Assembly (NCBI RefSeq): GCF_002327105.1
Contig: NZ_CP023406.1
Location: forward strand, 868,001-932,000
Direction: 5' to 3'
Source of the DNA: Luteimonas chenhongjianii
GTDB taxonomy: Bacteria > Pseudomonadota > Gammaproteobacteria > Xanthomonadales > Xanthomonadaceae
DNA: 64,000 nt
In this document: positions 8,019-16,510 of the stretch, in pieces
Layout: each line of letters begins with the position of its first letter
Position numbering within the stretch: the stretch's first letter is position 1
Notes under the pieces: generated by a model
Database searches by the model: none
What the model was told of the DNA's origin: nothing
The model's input: only the letters and a program-made list of their open reading frames with translations
Made by a program: the position numbers and the translations under genes

Positions 8019-9022
8019 GTTTTTCCGGCCATATCACGCGTGTCATACCGGTAGAAGAATCGTCGCAGGTGGGGCAGGTGCGGCGCGAGGCGCTCAGCCT
8101 GGCGACGCTGGCGGATTTCGACGAGACCGATGCCGGACGCGTGGCGCTGGCCGCCACCGAAATCACTACCAACCTGCTGCGCCACGGGCTGGGCGGGCGC
8201 GTGCTGCTGTCGCTGGTGCAGGGCGCGGCGGGCAAGGGCGTAGAGATCTGCAGCGTCGACCGCGGGCCGGGCTTCTCGCTCGCGCGCTGCCTGCCTGACG
8301 GCTATTCCACCGGCGGCAGCCAGGGACAGGGGCTGGGCGCGATCCAGCGCCAGGCCACGGTGCTGGACGTGTGGTCCGACGATGCCGGCGCGGTGGTGCT
8401 GGCGCGCATCTACGGCGCCCGCGCCAAGGACAACGACCTGCCTTACGGCGCGCTGCGCATCCCGATGCGCCACGAAGTGGTGTGCGGCGACAGCTGGCAC
8501 CTGGAGTGGAACGGACCGCGGTTGGTCGCCACATTGGTCGACGGCCTCGGCCACGGCCTGCCGGCCAGCGAAGCGTCCCAACTGGGTGTCGCTGCGGCGG
8601 CGGATGCAGGCGACATGGCGGCCGAAGACATCATCGGCCGGATGCATGCACGGATGAGCCGCTCGCGCGGCGGCGCCGCGGCGGTGTTCTGCTTCGACGG
8701 GGACACCCGGCTGGGGCAGTTCGCCGGTATCGGCAACATTTCGGCCGCGGTGCATGAAGGCGGCGCCTCGCGCGGAATGCCGTCGCATCCGGGTATCGTC
8801 GGCGGCAACTACCGCCGCGTGCAGGCCTTCGGGTTCCAGGTTCCCACCGACGCTCTGCTGCTGATGCACAGTGACGGGCTGCAGGCACGCTGGAGCCTCG
8901 CCCGGTACGAAGGACTGGCGTATCGGCATCCTGCGCTGGTGGCGGCGGTGCTGCATCGCGATTTCAACCGCGGCCGGGACGACACGGGAATTCTCGCGAT
9001 CCGCCTGGGAGGACGGGCATGA
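8009..9022 (+). CDS. RsbX-like phosphatase fused to an RsbT/RsbW-type ATPase domain
   Basis: A 337-residue two-domain protein. Residues about 1-140 form a second GHKL anti-sigma-type ATPase, with the N box in EITTNLLRHG (Asn55) and a DRGPGF G1 box (Asp84). Residues about 145-337 form a PP2C/SpoIIE-type phosphatase, with metal-binding Asp168 in VDGLGHG and further family motifs in GIGNISAAV and MHSDGLQARW. RsbX dephosphorylates RsbS/RsbR to reset the stressosome, so this protein likely resets the system, while its ATPase half may phosphorylate another STAS protein or regulate the phosphatase. Start at 8009 overlaps rsbT by ten bases. Fusions of this type are found in proteobacterial Rsb modules. 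Confidence 0.88.
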   Translation: MGISFSGHITRVIPVEESSQVGQVRREALSLATLADFDETDAGRVALAATEITTNLLRHGLGGRVLLSLVQGAAGKGVEICSVDRGPGFSLARCLPDGYSTGGSQGQGLGAIQRQATVLDVWSDDAGAVVLARIYGARAKDNDLPYGALRIPMRHEVVCGDSWHLEWNGPRLVATLVDGLGHGLPASEASQLGVAAAADAGDMAAEDIIGRMHARMSRSRGGAAAVFCFDGDTRLGQFAGIGNISAAVHEGGASRGMPSHPGIVGGNYRRVQAFGFQVPTDALLLMHSDGLQARWSLARYEGLAYRHPALVAAVLHRDFNRGRDDTGILAIRLGGRA

Positions 9023-9885
9023 GCGACATCGAAGGAACCGCCGCCGAGCTGGCCCGGGCGCTCGAAGAGAACGCCGCGCTGCGCGCGGAACTCGACGAAA
9101 CCAACCAGGGCGTGCTGGCGCTGTACGCCGAGCTCGACCAGCAGGCCGAGCAGCTCAGGGAAGTCTCCGAGCTCAAGAGCCGGTTCCTGTCCTACATGAG
9201 CCACGAATTCCGCACGCCGCTGGGTTCGATCCTCAGCATGACCAGGTTGCTCGAGGACGGCCTGGACGGTCCGCTCAATGCCGAACAGCTCAAGCAGGTG
9301 CGCTTCATCAATGCCGGCGCGGTGGAGTTGCGCGACATGGTGGATGACCTGCTGGACCTGGCCAAGATCGAGGCCGGCCGCATCTCGATCTCGCCGGCCT
9401 GGTTCGATCTGATGGATCTGTTCTCGGCGCTGCGCGGCATGTTCCGGCCGCTGGTCGAGGGCGCGGGCAGCGTGGAGCTGGTGTTCGAGGATCCGCCGTC
9501 CCTGCCGATGCTCTACACCGACGACACCAAGCTCGCGCAGATCCTGCGCAACTTCATTTCCAATGCGCTCAAGTTCACCCCGAACGGCAAGGTGACCGTG
9601 TCGGCGGGAATGGAGGACGAGGGGCATATCCGCTTCAGCGTGCGCGATACCGGTATCGGCATTCCCGAACACATGCTCGGCGCGCTGTTCGAGGATTTCG
9701 TGCAGGTGGATTCGCCGATCCAGAAGCGCCTGCGCGGCACCGGCCTGGGCCTGGCGCTGTGCCGGCGGTTCGCCGAACTGCTCGATGGCTCCGTGGGCGT
9801 GCACAGCGAGCTCGGAGAAGGCTCGGAGTTCTACGTGACCCTGCCGATCAAGCTCCAACCGGGGGTATCCGACGATGGCGCCTGA
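9019..9885 (+). CDS. Cytoplasmic sensor histidine kinase of the stressosome operon
   Basis: A 288-residue kinase without membrane segments. An N-terminal coiled coil (about 5-55, ELARALEENAALRAELDE) leads to the H box MSHEFRTPLGS with His62. The ATP domain has the N box RNFISNALKFTPNG, G1 DTGIGIPE and G2 GTGLGLAL. It has no sensory domain of its own, so it is probably controlled by a partner, most simply the stressosome proteins encoded just upstream. It overlaps the phosphatase gene by four bases and the hybrid kinase gene by eleven. Confidence 0.92.
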   Translation: MSDIEGTAAELARALEENAALRAELDETNQGVLALYAELDQQAEQLREVSELKSRFLSYMSHEFRTPLGSILSMTRLLEDGLDGPLNAEQLKQVRFINAGAVELRDMVDDLLDLAKIEAGRISISPAWFDLMDLFSALRGMFRPLVEGAGSVELVFEDPPSLPMLYTDDTKLAQILRNFISNALKFTPNGKVTVSAGMEDEGHIRFSVRDTGIGIPEHMLGALFEDFVQVDSPIQKRLRGTGLGLALCRRFAELLDGSVGVHSELGEGSEFYVTLPIKLQPGVSDDGA

Positions 9886-11812
9886 CCGTGTGCTGGTGGT
9901 GGACGACAACGTCGCCACGCGATATTCCATCCGTCGCGTGCTCGAGTTCCACGGCTGCCAGGTGGACGAAGCGGGTACCGGCACTGAAGGCCTGGCACGG
10001 CTGGCAGATGCGGCCTACGACGCGCTGGTGCTGGACGTCAATCTGCCCGACATGAGCGGCTTCGACGTGGTGCGCGCGCTGCGGGCTTCGCCACGCACCG
10101 CGTTGCTGCCGGTCGTGCACGTATCGGCGGCATCGATCGCGACCGGTGACCTGATCACCGGCCTGGAGGCGGGCGCGGATGCGTACCTGATCCACCCGGT
10201 CGACCGTGACGTGCTGATGGCCACGCTGCGTACGCTGTTGCGCGTGCGCCGGGCCGAGGATGCGCTGCACACGCGCGAGGCCCGCTTCCGCGAGATCTTC
10301 GAACATATCGGTGCGCCGATCGCCGCGGTCGCCGCCGACCTCCAGGTGCGCGAGGCCAACGCGGCGTTCAAGGCCCTGATGGACGAGGCCGGCGTGCAGA
10401 CGCTGTCGGCCCTGTTCGGCGACCAGCCGGTGTCCGAGCTGCAGGACGCGCTGCGCAGCGACGATGGCTGGCGCGGTACCTTCCGGCTGCAGATGCCCGG
10501 CGGCGTGCGCGTCACCGAGTGGCGGGTGACCCCCTACAAGGAGCCCGGCGTCGGCCTGCTGTATGTCGACGACCAGACCGAGCAGCACGCACGCGAACAG
10601 GCGCAGCGTCGCCAGCTCGATTCGGCCAACAGCGAACTCGCGTTGCAGATCGCCGAGCGCGAGCGCACCGAGATCGAGCTGCAGCAGGCGCTGAAGATGG
10701 ATTCGCTCGGCAAGCTGACCGGCGGAATCGCGCACGACTTCAACAACATGCTCACCGGCATCATCGGTGCGTTCGACATGATCAGCACCGCGGTCGAGCG
10801 CGACCGCCTCGACCGGGTTCCGCGTTATGTGGAGCTGGGCGTGGGCGCCGCGCTGCGGGCGGCCGCGTTGACCCAGCGCATGCTCGCGTTCGCCCGCAAG
10901 CAATCGCTCGATGCGGTGGCTTTCGATGTCGGCGCGCGCATCGAGGCGGTGTCGGCGCTGCTCGGCCAGTCGATCGGCGAGAACATCCAGCTGTCGCTGG
11001 ACATGCCGCAGGCGCCGCTGATCGCGGTCGCCGATCCCAACCAGCTCGACAACGTCGTGCTGAACCTGGCGATCAATGCACGCGATGCGCTCAAGGGCGC
11101 GGGACGCATCACGATTGCCGCGCGGCCGGTGTCGCTTGCGCAGTCGGCCGATCTCGAGGCCGGCGAGTACGTCAGCCTGACCGTCACCGACGACGGCCCC
11201 GGCATTCCAGCCGAGATCGTGCACAAGGTGTTCGAGCCGTTCTTCACCACCAAGCCGATCGGCGAGGGCACCGGGCTCGGCCTGTCGATGACCTATGGAT
11301 TCGCCCGCCAGAGTGGCGGCACCGCGCGCATCCGCAGCGTGGTCGACGAGGGCACGACGATCGAAGTGCTGTTGCCCCGCGGCGAGGCGCCGCAGACCGA
11401 GCCTGCTGTCGAGCCGCAGGCGCCCGCCGGCGGCGCAGAGCGCATCCTGCTCGTGGATGACGATGAAATGGTGCGCGCGATGGCGATGGAGGCGCTGCTC
11501 GATGCGGGTTACGACGTTGTCGCCTGCGCCAACGGCAGCGACGCGCTGGCCGCGGTCGAGGCCGCGGACCGCCCTTTCGATCTGCTGCTGACCGACGTCG
11601 GCCTGCCCGGCATCAGCGGCCGGGAACTGGCTGACCGGGTGCTCGAACGCCTGCCCGACATCCGCGTGCTCTTCATCACCGGCTATGCCGAGAACGCGCA
11701 GAACCGCCAGAGTTTCCTCGGCAACGGCATGGGCATGCTGCCCAAGCCGTTCAATCTCAAGGAACTGCTGAATGCGGTGCGTGAGAGTTTCCTGATGCTG
11801 CGCGGCGTCTGA
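9875..11812 (+). CDS. Hybrid histidine kinase: receiver - PAS - kinase - receiver
   Basis: A 645-residue soluble protein. Receiver 1 (about 4-125) has the acidic pocket VVDD and phosphoacceptor Asp54 in LVLDVNLPD, but the usual conserved Lys is His107 in AYLIHPVD. A PAS-like region follows (about 130-240), then a coiled coil and a kinase with His287 in GGIAHDFNNMLTGI, N box LNLAINARDAL, and the G boxes DDGPGIP and GTGLGLSM. Receiver 2 (about 525-640) starts ERILLVDDDEMVR, with acceptor Asp in LLTDVGLPG and Lys in MLPKPF. It is the last gene of the coupled run and is likely the phosphorelay output. No DNA-binding domain is present, so further partners must lie elsewhere. Confidence 0.92.
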   Translation: MAPDRVLVVDDNVATRYSIRRVLEFHGCQVDEAGTGTEGLARLADAAYDALVLDVNLPDMSGFDVVRALRASPRTALLPVVHVSAASIATGDLITGLEAGADAYLIHPVDRDVLMATLRTLLRVRRAEDALHTREARFREIFEHIGAPIAAVAADLQVREANAAFKALMDEAGVQTLSALFGDQPVSELQDALRSDDGWRGTFRLQMPGGVRVTEWRVTPYKEPGVGLLYVDDQTEQHAREQAQRRQLDSANSELALQIAERERTEIELQQALKMDSLGKLTGGIAHDFNNMLTGIIGAFDMISTAVERDRLDRVPRYVELGVGAALRAAALTQRMLAFARKQSLDAVAFDVGARIEAVSALLGQSIGENIQLSLDMPQAPLIAVADPNQLDNVVLNLAINARDALKGAGRITIAARPVSLAQSADLEAGEYVSLTVTDDGPGIPAEIVHKVFEPFFTTKPIGEGTGLGLSMTYGFARQSGGTARIRSVVDEGTTIEVLLPRGEAPQTEPAVEPQAPAGGAERILLVDDDEMVRAMAMEALLDAGYDVVACANGSDALAAVEAADRPFDLLLTDVGLPGISGRELADRVLERLPDIRVLFITGYAENAQNRQSFLGNGMGMLPKPFNLKELLNAVRESFLMLRGV

Positions 11813-11907
11813 TCGCCCGTCCGCCTGCGGAAGATTCTCCACGTCCCGGAGCTATATATGTTTGCTAGCGCACGCAGGCGGGCACGGTACGGCGCTATCG
11901 TCCCGCA

Positions 11908-12588
11908 ATGGAGCGTGCTTCGAATGGATTTCTCGACCAGCTCAGGTTTCTGGTGAGCTCGGGCAATCTGCTGGCGGCGCTGGAGCATCTGAACCTGCAA
12001 TCGGGACTGCGCTTCACCGCGCTGTACCGCTACGCCGGCGTCGCCACCGGTGATTTCCTGCTTGTGGACCGTGATGATTCCGGTCGCCCGACGGCCGAGT
12101 GGATGCAGCGGCACGAACTCTGCCGCAGCTTCGTCGAAGCGATGGCGGACATGCCGGCGGGGGATGACGCATCGCCCGATCTCACCTGCGTGGAGCATCC
12201 GCTTGCCGCGCTCGTCCAGGCGTATTGCAGCTTGCCCCTGTGCGTGGAGAGCGGCGCGATCTTCGGCCTGCTCTGCCAGTTCGACATGGCGCCGATCGTG
12301 ATCCAGCCGTCGACGATCGCCCTGATGCGGGAACTCGCCGCGGCCTTGAATCCAAGATCGGTGCGCGAGGCGCGCAGGACCTATTTCGAGGGGCGGGTCG
12401 ATCGGCTCTCCGACATGCAGGACCTGATTGCGGCGGCGGCCGACGCCGGCGACGACGCCCGGCAGATGTTCGACAGCTTCGCCGATCCACTGCGGGCCGA
12501 GGCGTTCCGCAAACTCGAGCCCGACGACGCGCTGGCCATCGAGGCCAGGATCAGCGCAATCTGGAGCAACGTAGACGCCCGACCCTGA
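11908..12588 (+). CDS. GAF-like domain protein, function unknown
   Basis: A 226-residue soluble protein. Residues about 10-155 resemble a GAF fold: helix LLAALEHLNLQSG, strand RFTALYRYAG, then SLPLCVESGAIFGLLCQFDM and a long helix PSTIALMRELAAAL. The C-terminal 70 residues are helical and acidic. GAF domains bind small ligands or chromophores; no cysteine-ligand motif that would name the ligand is seen. It starts 95 bases after the hybrid kinase, in the same direction, and may be co-expressed with the stressosome operon, but it has its own AT-rich upstream patch (ctatatatgtttgctagc) that could be a separate promoter. Confidence 0.75.
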   Translation: MERASNGFLDQLRFLVSSGNLLAALEHLNLQSGLRFTALYRYAGVATGDFLLVDRDDSGRPTAEWMQRHELCRSFVEAMADMPAGDDASPDLTCVEHPLAALVQAYCSLPLCVESGAIFGLLCQFDMAPIVIQPSTIALMRELAAALNPRSVREARRTYFEGRVDRLSDMQDLIAAAADAGDDARQMFDSFADPLRAEAFRKLEPDDALAIEARISAIWSNVDARP

Positions 12589-12720
12589 GCCCGGCAGTGC
12601 ACGGCCTCCGTTGGAGCCGGTTCGGGTACCGCGTGCTGGAGCAATGCGGAGTTGCGTACAGCGCATCTGGCGGCGGACACGGTGGGTCCGGGACCAGTGC
12701 CCACACGAACGCCCGTTGGC

Positions 12721-13260
12721 TCAGGGCGCGATCGCGCCTTCGATCGAGTCGTCCAGCGTCTTGCCGACCGCGGCACCGATCATCATCTTCGTCGCGGCGA
12801 CGAAGTCGCCATGCTTGTTGTCCCAGTAATAGCCGTCGGTCGGCGTCACCTTGATCACGGTGATACGCGGGTCGTCCTTGCCCTCGGTGAACCATGTTTT
12901 CACGATCGGGTTCCAGAGTTCCTCGATACGGTCGCGGTCGCGACTGATCGTCGCCGTGCCATGGAGGGCCAGAAACCCGGAGTGCCTGGAGGACTGCAGG
13001 AACAGGCGCACCGCAGGGTCGGCTGCGATCTCGGCGTTCTTGTGGCTGTCGGCCGCGCTGAGGAACCACAGCGCACCGGTTTCGTCGGCCTTTTTGATCG
13101 ACATCGGACGCGTACCGCCGGTCGGGCTGTCGGCCAGCGCAGTGGTGCAGAAGAAGCACGAGTCCGCATCGTCGGACATGTCCTGGATTCGCGCCACGGC
13201 GTCGGCTGCCGAGAGATCCTGGCGATTGTGCTCGGGCTGGTCACGGTTGATCGAATCCAT
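12721..13260 (-). CDS. Pyridoxamine-phosphate-oxidase-fold general stress protein (GSP26-like)
   Basis: A 179-residue split-barrel flavin-binding protein of the general stress protein 26 (YdaG) group. Core blocks include MSIKKADETGALWFLSAADSHK, with its strand-loop-strand flavin site, and VRLFLQSSRHSGFLALHGTATI, followed by LWNPIVKTWFTEGKDDP and ITVIKVTPTDGYYWDNKHG, typical of this subfamily. In Bacillus the relative belongs to the sigma-B stress regulon; the proteobacterial proteins are uncharacterised FMN/FAD binders. A GGAG ribosome binding site lies seven bases before the ATG. It lies about 1 kb past the stressosome genes. Confidence 0.88.
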   Translation of the reverse strand: MDSINRDQPEHNRQDLSAADAVARIQDMSDDADSCFFCTTALADSPTGGTRPMSIKKADETGALWFLSAADSHKNAEIAADPAVRLFLQSSRHSGFLALHGTATISRDRDRIEELWNPIVKTWFTEGKDDPRITVIKVTPTDGYYWDNKHGDFVAATKMMIGAAVGKTLDDSIEGAIAP

Positions 13261-13332
13261 CGGAATCTCCGTAAGGGAAAAATCGGCCGCTGCGCGCCAT
13301 CTCCGACGCGCAGCGGGAAAACACGGTACTGC

Positions 13333-13536
13333 TCAGGGTGCGTTGTTGCCCTGACTGCTGCGCATGCTGCCCTGCGGGTTGCCGGCGGATGCATCGGAGA
13401 TATCGCTCACCAGTCGCTGGGCCGTGCCCTCGCTGCGGTCATTGCCGAGTGGCGCGCTGTTCGCCTGCTTGCGCTGCAGGGCCTGGTAGGCGAAGTAACC
13501 GACTGCGCCAACGGCTGCCATCTTGAAAAGTCCCAT
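13333..13536 (-). CDS. Small single-pass membrane protein, 67 residues
   Basis: Starts MGLFKMAAVGAVGYFAYQAL, one membrane segment of about 15 residues, followed by a basic QRKQ and a polar, disordered Ser/Asn/Gly-rich tail ending QGNNAP. An AGGAG ribosome binding site is seven bases upstream. The N-terminal segment is clearly related to that of the protein at 14181-14468 (AAVGAVGYFAYQAL against VAAGALSYFAYKAF), so the two are paralogues. Function unknown. It lies between the GSP26-like gene and a 55-residue hydrophilic protein, all in the same direction. Confidence 0.65.
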   Translation of the reverse strand: MGLFKMAAVGAVGYFAYQALQRKQANSAPLGNDRSEGTAQRLVSDISDASAGNPQGSMRSSQGNNAP

Positions 13537-13573
13537 GCATCTGTCTCCTGTGGTGGTGGGTGAAAAGAAGAGT

Positions 13574-13741
13574 TCAGTCGGGCGTCCCGGGCGAGACTTC
13601 GTCGCCGGGGACGTCGGTGGTGGCTGGGTTGGCTTCCGGCCGAGGAGCGCCGGTCTGGCCCGCCTGCCGGCGCTCGCGACCTTGGGCCTGGTCGGAACGG
13701 GTAACGTCGGTATCGCGGTCGGGTGACGTGTTGTGGCTCAT
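13574..13741 (-). CDS. Hydrophilic small protein, 55 residues (tentative)
   Basis: Begins MSHNTSPDRDTDVTR and continues with a Gln/Arg/Pro/Glu-rich, low-complexity sequence ending PGDEVSPGTPD. It is predicted to be disordered, and no family is recognised. The start at 13741 has only a weak GGCGGA upstream. It reads in the same direction as the flanking small membrane protein genes, which is the main reason for calling it. Confidence 0.45.
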   Translation of the reverse strand: MSHNTSPDRDTDVTRSDQAQGRERRQAGQTGAPRPEANPATTDVPGDEVSPGTPD

Positions 13742-14180
13742 GCGGGTCCGCCTTCGCTGGAGGGCGTACGCTGCGCTGGAGGCCGTGAACTCCGGGCGAG
13801 GTGGCGGCATTCATGCGCAGCTTCGCGGAGATTCCGGACCGACCAGCTTCACCCCCGGCGCCATCGCTGCGCCGTCAGCCGTACATGAGATTGCCGGAGC
13901 AGAAGACGGGTCTACGCGCAGGGGCGAGGACTGGAAGACAGGCGCACCAGGTCGGCTGCATGGCCATCCGAAGCCGAGCGAGCTGGCCTGTTGCGGCGCG
14001 CCGCCACGTCGACCCGGATGCGTATTCATGCGCTCCGGCGCACGTCGGCACCGCCGCCTTCCGCAGGGCGTGGGCGAGGCTGGAGCCCCAACATCGCACC
14101 GATCGGGGCCCCGTCGGCGCCGGGCACGCGCCCGCCGAGGACTGCGCCGCAGCGAGCCGCTGCGGCGCCGATCCCAGCGA
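13742..14180. other. About 440 bases without a supported gene
   Basis: Both strands have open frames here, but all are Arg/Pro/Ser-rich translations without protein-like character or good starts. One minus-strand frame just after the stop at 14181 reads a Gly/Ala-rich stretch (ELIAGIGAAAARCGAVLGG) that looks like a glycine-zipper segment, but it lacks a start codon. It may be a decayed membrane-protein gene or chance. Confidence 0.4.
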
Positions 14181-14468
14181 TCAGCTCTCGCCGAAGCTCC
14201 GGCTCGACTGCGGGCTGCCCCCCACGTCGGCATCGTCGTCGATCATGTCCCGGGCGAGCGGGTCGCCATGGGGCGTCGTGCGCTCGCCTTCGTCTGCGAG
14301 CGGGGCACGAGAGCTCATACGTTCGTTGGAGTCGCGCTCACGCGAGTCGCCGATGGCTGCGTTGTCCGTGTCCTTGTCGCGCGACCCGCCCTGTGCGGTG
14401 CGCTTGGAGAAGGCCTTGTAGGCAAAATAGCTCAGCGCACCGGCGGCGACGATCCTCAGAATCTTCAT
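14181..14468 (-). CDS. Small single-pass membrane protein, 95 residues, paralogue of the 67-residue one
   Basis: MKILRIVAAGALSYFAYKAF forms one short membrane helix; SKRTAQGG follows and then a long acidic and basic, disordered tail (RDKDTDNAAIGDSRERD). The helix and the basic flank match the protein at 13333-13536. An upstream in-frame ATG at 14483 would add five residues; I prefer 14468 because MKILRI is the better membrane-protein start. Function unknown; membrane-anchored disordered tails of this kind occur near stress genes in this family of bacteria (recollection, unverified). Confidence 0.6.
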   Translation of the reverse strand: MKILRIVAAGALSYFAYKAFSKRTAQGGSRDKDTDNAAIGDSRERDSNERMSSRAPLADEGERTTPHGDPLARDMIDDDADVGGSPQSSRSFGES

Positions 14469-14655
14469 GGCAGAAATCCGCATGGGAAAGGGGCGTCAGG
14501 TTTAGAGCGCGGCGGGTGAGCCATGCGTGACTTTCGCCGGGGGTGCTCCCACAGGCGGGGGGCCAGCAGAACCCGGGTTCATCCGTTCCGCTCGCCAGGA
14601 TGCGCAGGAGCCCATGGGCGCGCGCGCGACACGACCGCGCCGGCCGGCGCGCTGC

Positions 14656-15498
14656 CTAGCGCTTGCTCGCGAGCACGCCGTCGAGCGCGAGTTCGCTGCG
14701 CAGCCCCGCCTTTTCCAGGCGGCGCGCGACCTCGCGCGGCACGTCACGGCCGCTGGTGAGCCGGTTCGGCGCGCCGGTGTAATGGAACAGCCGGCCGCCA
14801 CGACGCAGGACGCGGGCAAGCTGGTCGTAGAAGGCCTGCGAGTACAGCTCACCGGCGATGCCGAAGCGCGGCGGATCATGCAGCACGGCATCGACGCTGG
14901 CATCGGCGATGCCGAGGATCGCCTGCGAGACATCGCCGTGCGTGAGCTCGAGGCGTCCTGCGGTTTCGGCAGCGTCCGGATCTGGTGACCACGGGTTGAG
15001 CGTGCGCAGCCACAGCACGTCCTCGTTCTTCTCGAACGAGCGGATGCGGGTGACGCCAGACTCCAGGCAACATGCGGCGAAGTAGCCCAGTCCGCCGCAG
15101 GTGTCGAGCACCGTCTTGCCGCGCGGCGCCACCAGTGCGACCTTCTGCCGGGCATCGTCCATCGGCGAAATCCGCGCCGACACCAGCATCTTGATGCCGT
15201 CGATCTCGAAGGTCGGCGGGCCCCAGTCGGTGGGTACGAGCTTGATCAGTGACCGGCCGTAGCGCGAGACGGAGGCCCACTCATCTCCCTCGCGCACGTA
15301 GATCGTGCGCTCCTTGAGCGCGCCGGGCCAGGGCTGCGGGGTGCCGTTCCAGAGCCAGTGGTCGGGCGTCAAGGTCACGGTGGTGGTCGTGCGCCCCAGG
15401 TCCAGCGAACCCGTCCAGGCGGAGTGCCCGTCACCCTGGGCCGCGCGCATCGCCTCGACGGTCGCACGGGTCAGCAAGGGGCGGGGGACGTGGGGCAT
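14656..15498 (-). CDS. SAM-dependent methyltransferase, COG2521-like
   Basis: A 280-residue protein. Residues about 30-110 form an N-terminal strand-rich domain (TVTLTPDHWLWNGTPQ). The methyltransferase domain follows, with motif I VLDTCGGLGYFAACC, acidic turn SFEKNEDVLWL, and a catalytic-loop sequence DAVLHDPPRFGIAGELYS, then GGRLFHYTGAPN. The DPPRF and HYTG signatures resemble the group of predicted methyltransferases first noted in archaea (COG2521), whose substrate is unknown; the DPP(R/F) loop is common in nucleic-acid or small-molecule N-methyltransferases. I start at MPHVPRPLLTRATV (15498), since the upstream 34 codons of open frame look non-coding. Confidence 0.85.
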   Translation of the reverse strand: MPHVPRPLLTRATVEAMRAAQGDGHSAWTGSLDLGRTTTTVTLTPDHWLWNGTPQPWPGALKERTIYVREGDEWASVSRYGRSLIKLVPTDWGPPTFEIDGIKMLVSARISPMDDARQKVALVAPRGKTVLDTCGGLGYFAACCLESGVTRIRSFEKNEDVLWLRTLNPWSPDPDAAETAGRLELTHGDVSQAILGIADASVDAVLHDPPRFGIAGELYSQAFYDQLARVLRRGGRLFHYTGAPNRLTSGRDVPREVARRLEKAGLRSELALDGVLASKR

Positions 15499-15774
15499 GA
15501 GGGGTGGGGCGTACGCGGCGGCGCATCGTAACCTGCGCCCCGCGCATCCGCCCACAGAAACAGGTTGGCACTCGGGAGAGGGCGGCATCGCATTCATCAC
15601 AGCCGTAAACCTCGCTTGAACGGAAACCGCGCGAATGCGTGGAGGCCATGTGAAGGTTTGTGTGCGCTTCAGGTGCGGCCGTCTCTACTGCGCCCCCGAC
15701 GCCCGCTGGGTGTCGGGACATTTCCCCCGCAGATGCGCCCCCGCGCATCCAAGACCAGAAAGGATAGCCCCCCG

Positions 15775-16485
15775 ATGAAGAAGCTTCTGATTCCCGCCGC
15801 GATTGCGGCCGCGCTGTGCGCGCCGAGCGCGTTCGCCCAGAGCACCGCCGGCGACACCTATCGCCCGGACCTGCAGGTCGGTGAAGGCAACGCTTTCGTG
15901 GCCGGCAACGTGGGCCGCACCGATGGCGGTACCGCCGGCCGCTTCGGCACCGGTGATTTCAACGTGTTCGAGAGCCGCGACGGCCGCAAGACCGGCTACG
16001 GCCTGGTCGGCGGTTACCGCTGGAAGCTCTCGCAGAACTTCGGCCTGGGTGTCGAGGGTGGTTACACGGATCTGGGCAACATCGAAGTCCGCAACATCGA
16101 CAACGGCGACGACGTGAACCAGCGCAGCGACCGCAACGCGCTGCGCGGCTGGCAGGTCGGCGGCAACGCCCGCCTCAACGTGACGCCGGAGTGGTACATC
16201 AGCGGCCGCGGCGGCTTCTTCCGCGCGTCCGACAACAATATCGAGTACTACAACTCGGTCGGCCAGGATCTCGGTCTGGAAAGCGGCGGCAGCGACGGCC
16301 GCAACAGCTGGTACGCGGGTATCGGCACCGGCTGGAACGCCACCGAGAACTTCAGCATCGGTGTCCACTACGACTACTACCGCGCCAAGTCGGGCGATGT
16401 GCGTGATCCGGTCAGCGGTGTGCGTTTCGAAGGTCCCAAGCGCTCGACCGCGCTGCTCGGCCTGACCGCGGAATACGCGTTCTGA
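15775..16485 (+). CDS. Outer-membrane beta-barrel protein (OmpA/OmpW-like porin fold)
   Basis: A 236-residue protein with an obvious signal peptide (MKKLLIPAAIAAALCAPSAF, cleavage near AFA-Q) and an eight-strand-like barrel of alternating residues. Strand blocks include FVAGNVGRTDGG, GYGLVGGYRWKLSQNFGLGVEGGY, YISGRGGFFRASDN and FSIGVHYDYYRAKSGD, and it ends LTAEYAF with the C-terminal Phe used for barrel insertion. A good AAAGGA ribosome binding site precedes the ATG at 15775. It is monocistronic with a strong terminator 25 bases after the stop. Function is structural or unknown. Confidence 0.85.
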   Translation: MKKLLIPAAIAAALCAPSAFAQSTAGDTYRPDLQVGEGNAFVAGNVGRTDGGTAGRFGTGDFNVFESRDGRKTGYGLVGGYRWKLSQNFGLGVEGGYTDLGNIEVRNIDNGDDVNQRSDRNALRGWQVGGNARLNVTPEWYISGRGGFFRASDNNIEYYNSVGQDLGLESGGSDGRNSWYAGIGTGWNATENFSIGVHYDYYRAKSGDVRDPVSGVRFEGPKRSTALLGLTAEYAF

Positions 16486-16510
16486 TCGACGTGTTCGCGC
16501 GTGCGTGACC

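Noticed and set aside
14016..14180. Gly/Ala-rich minus-strand frame resembling a glycine-zipper segment
   Set aside because: No start codon in frame and only about 50 codons; noted under the gene-free stretch.
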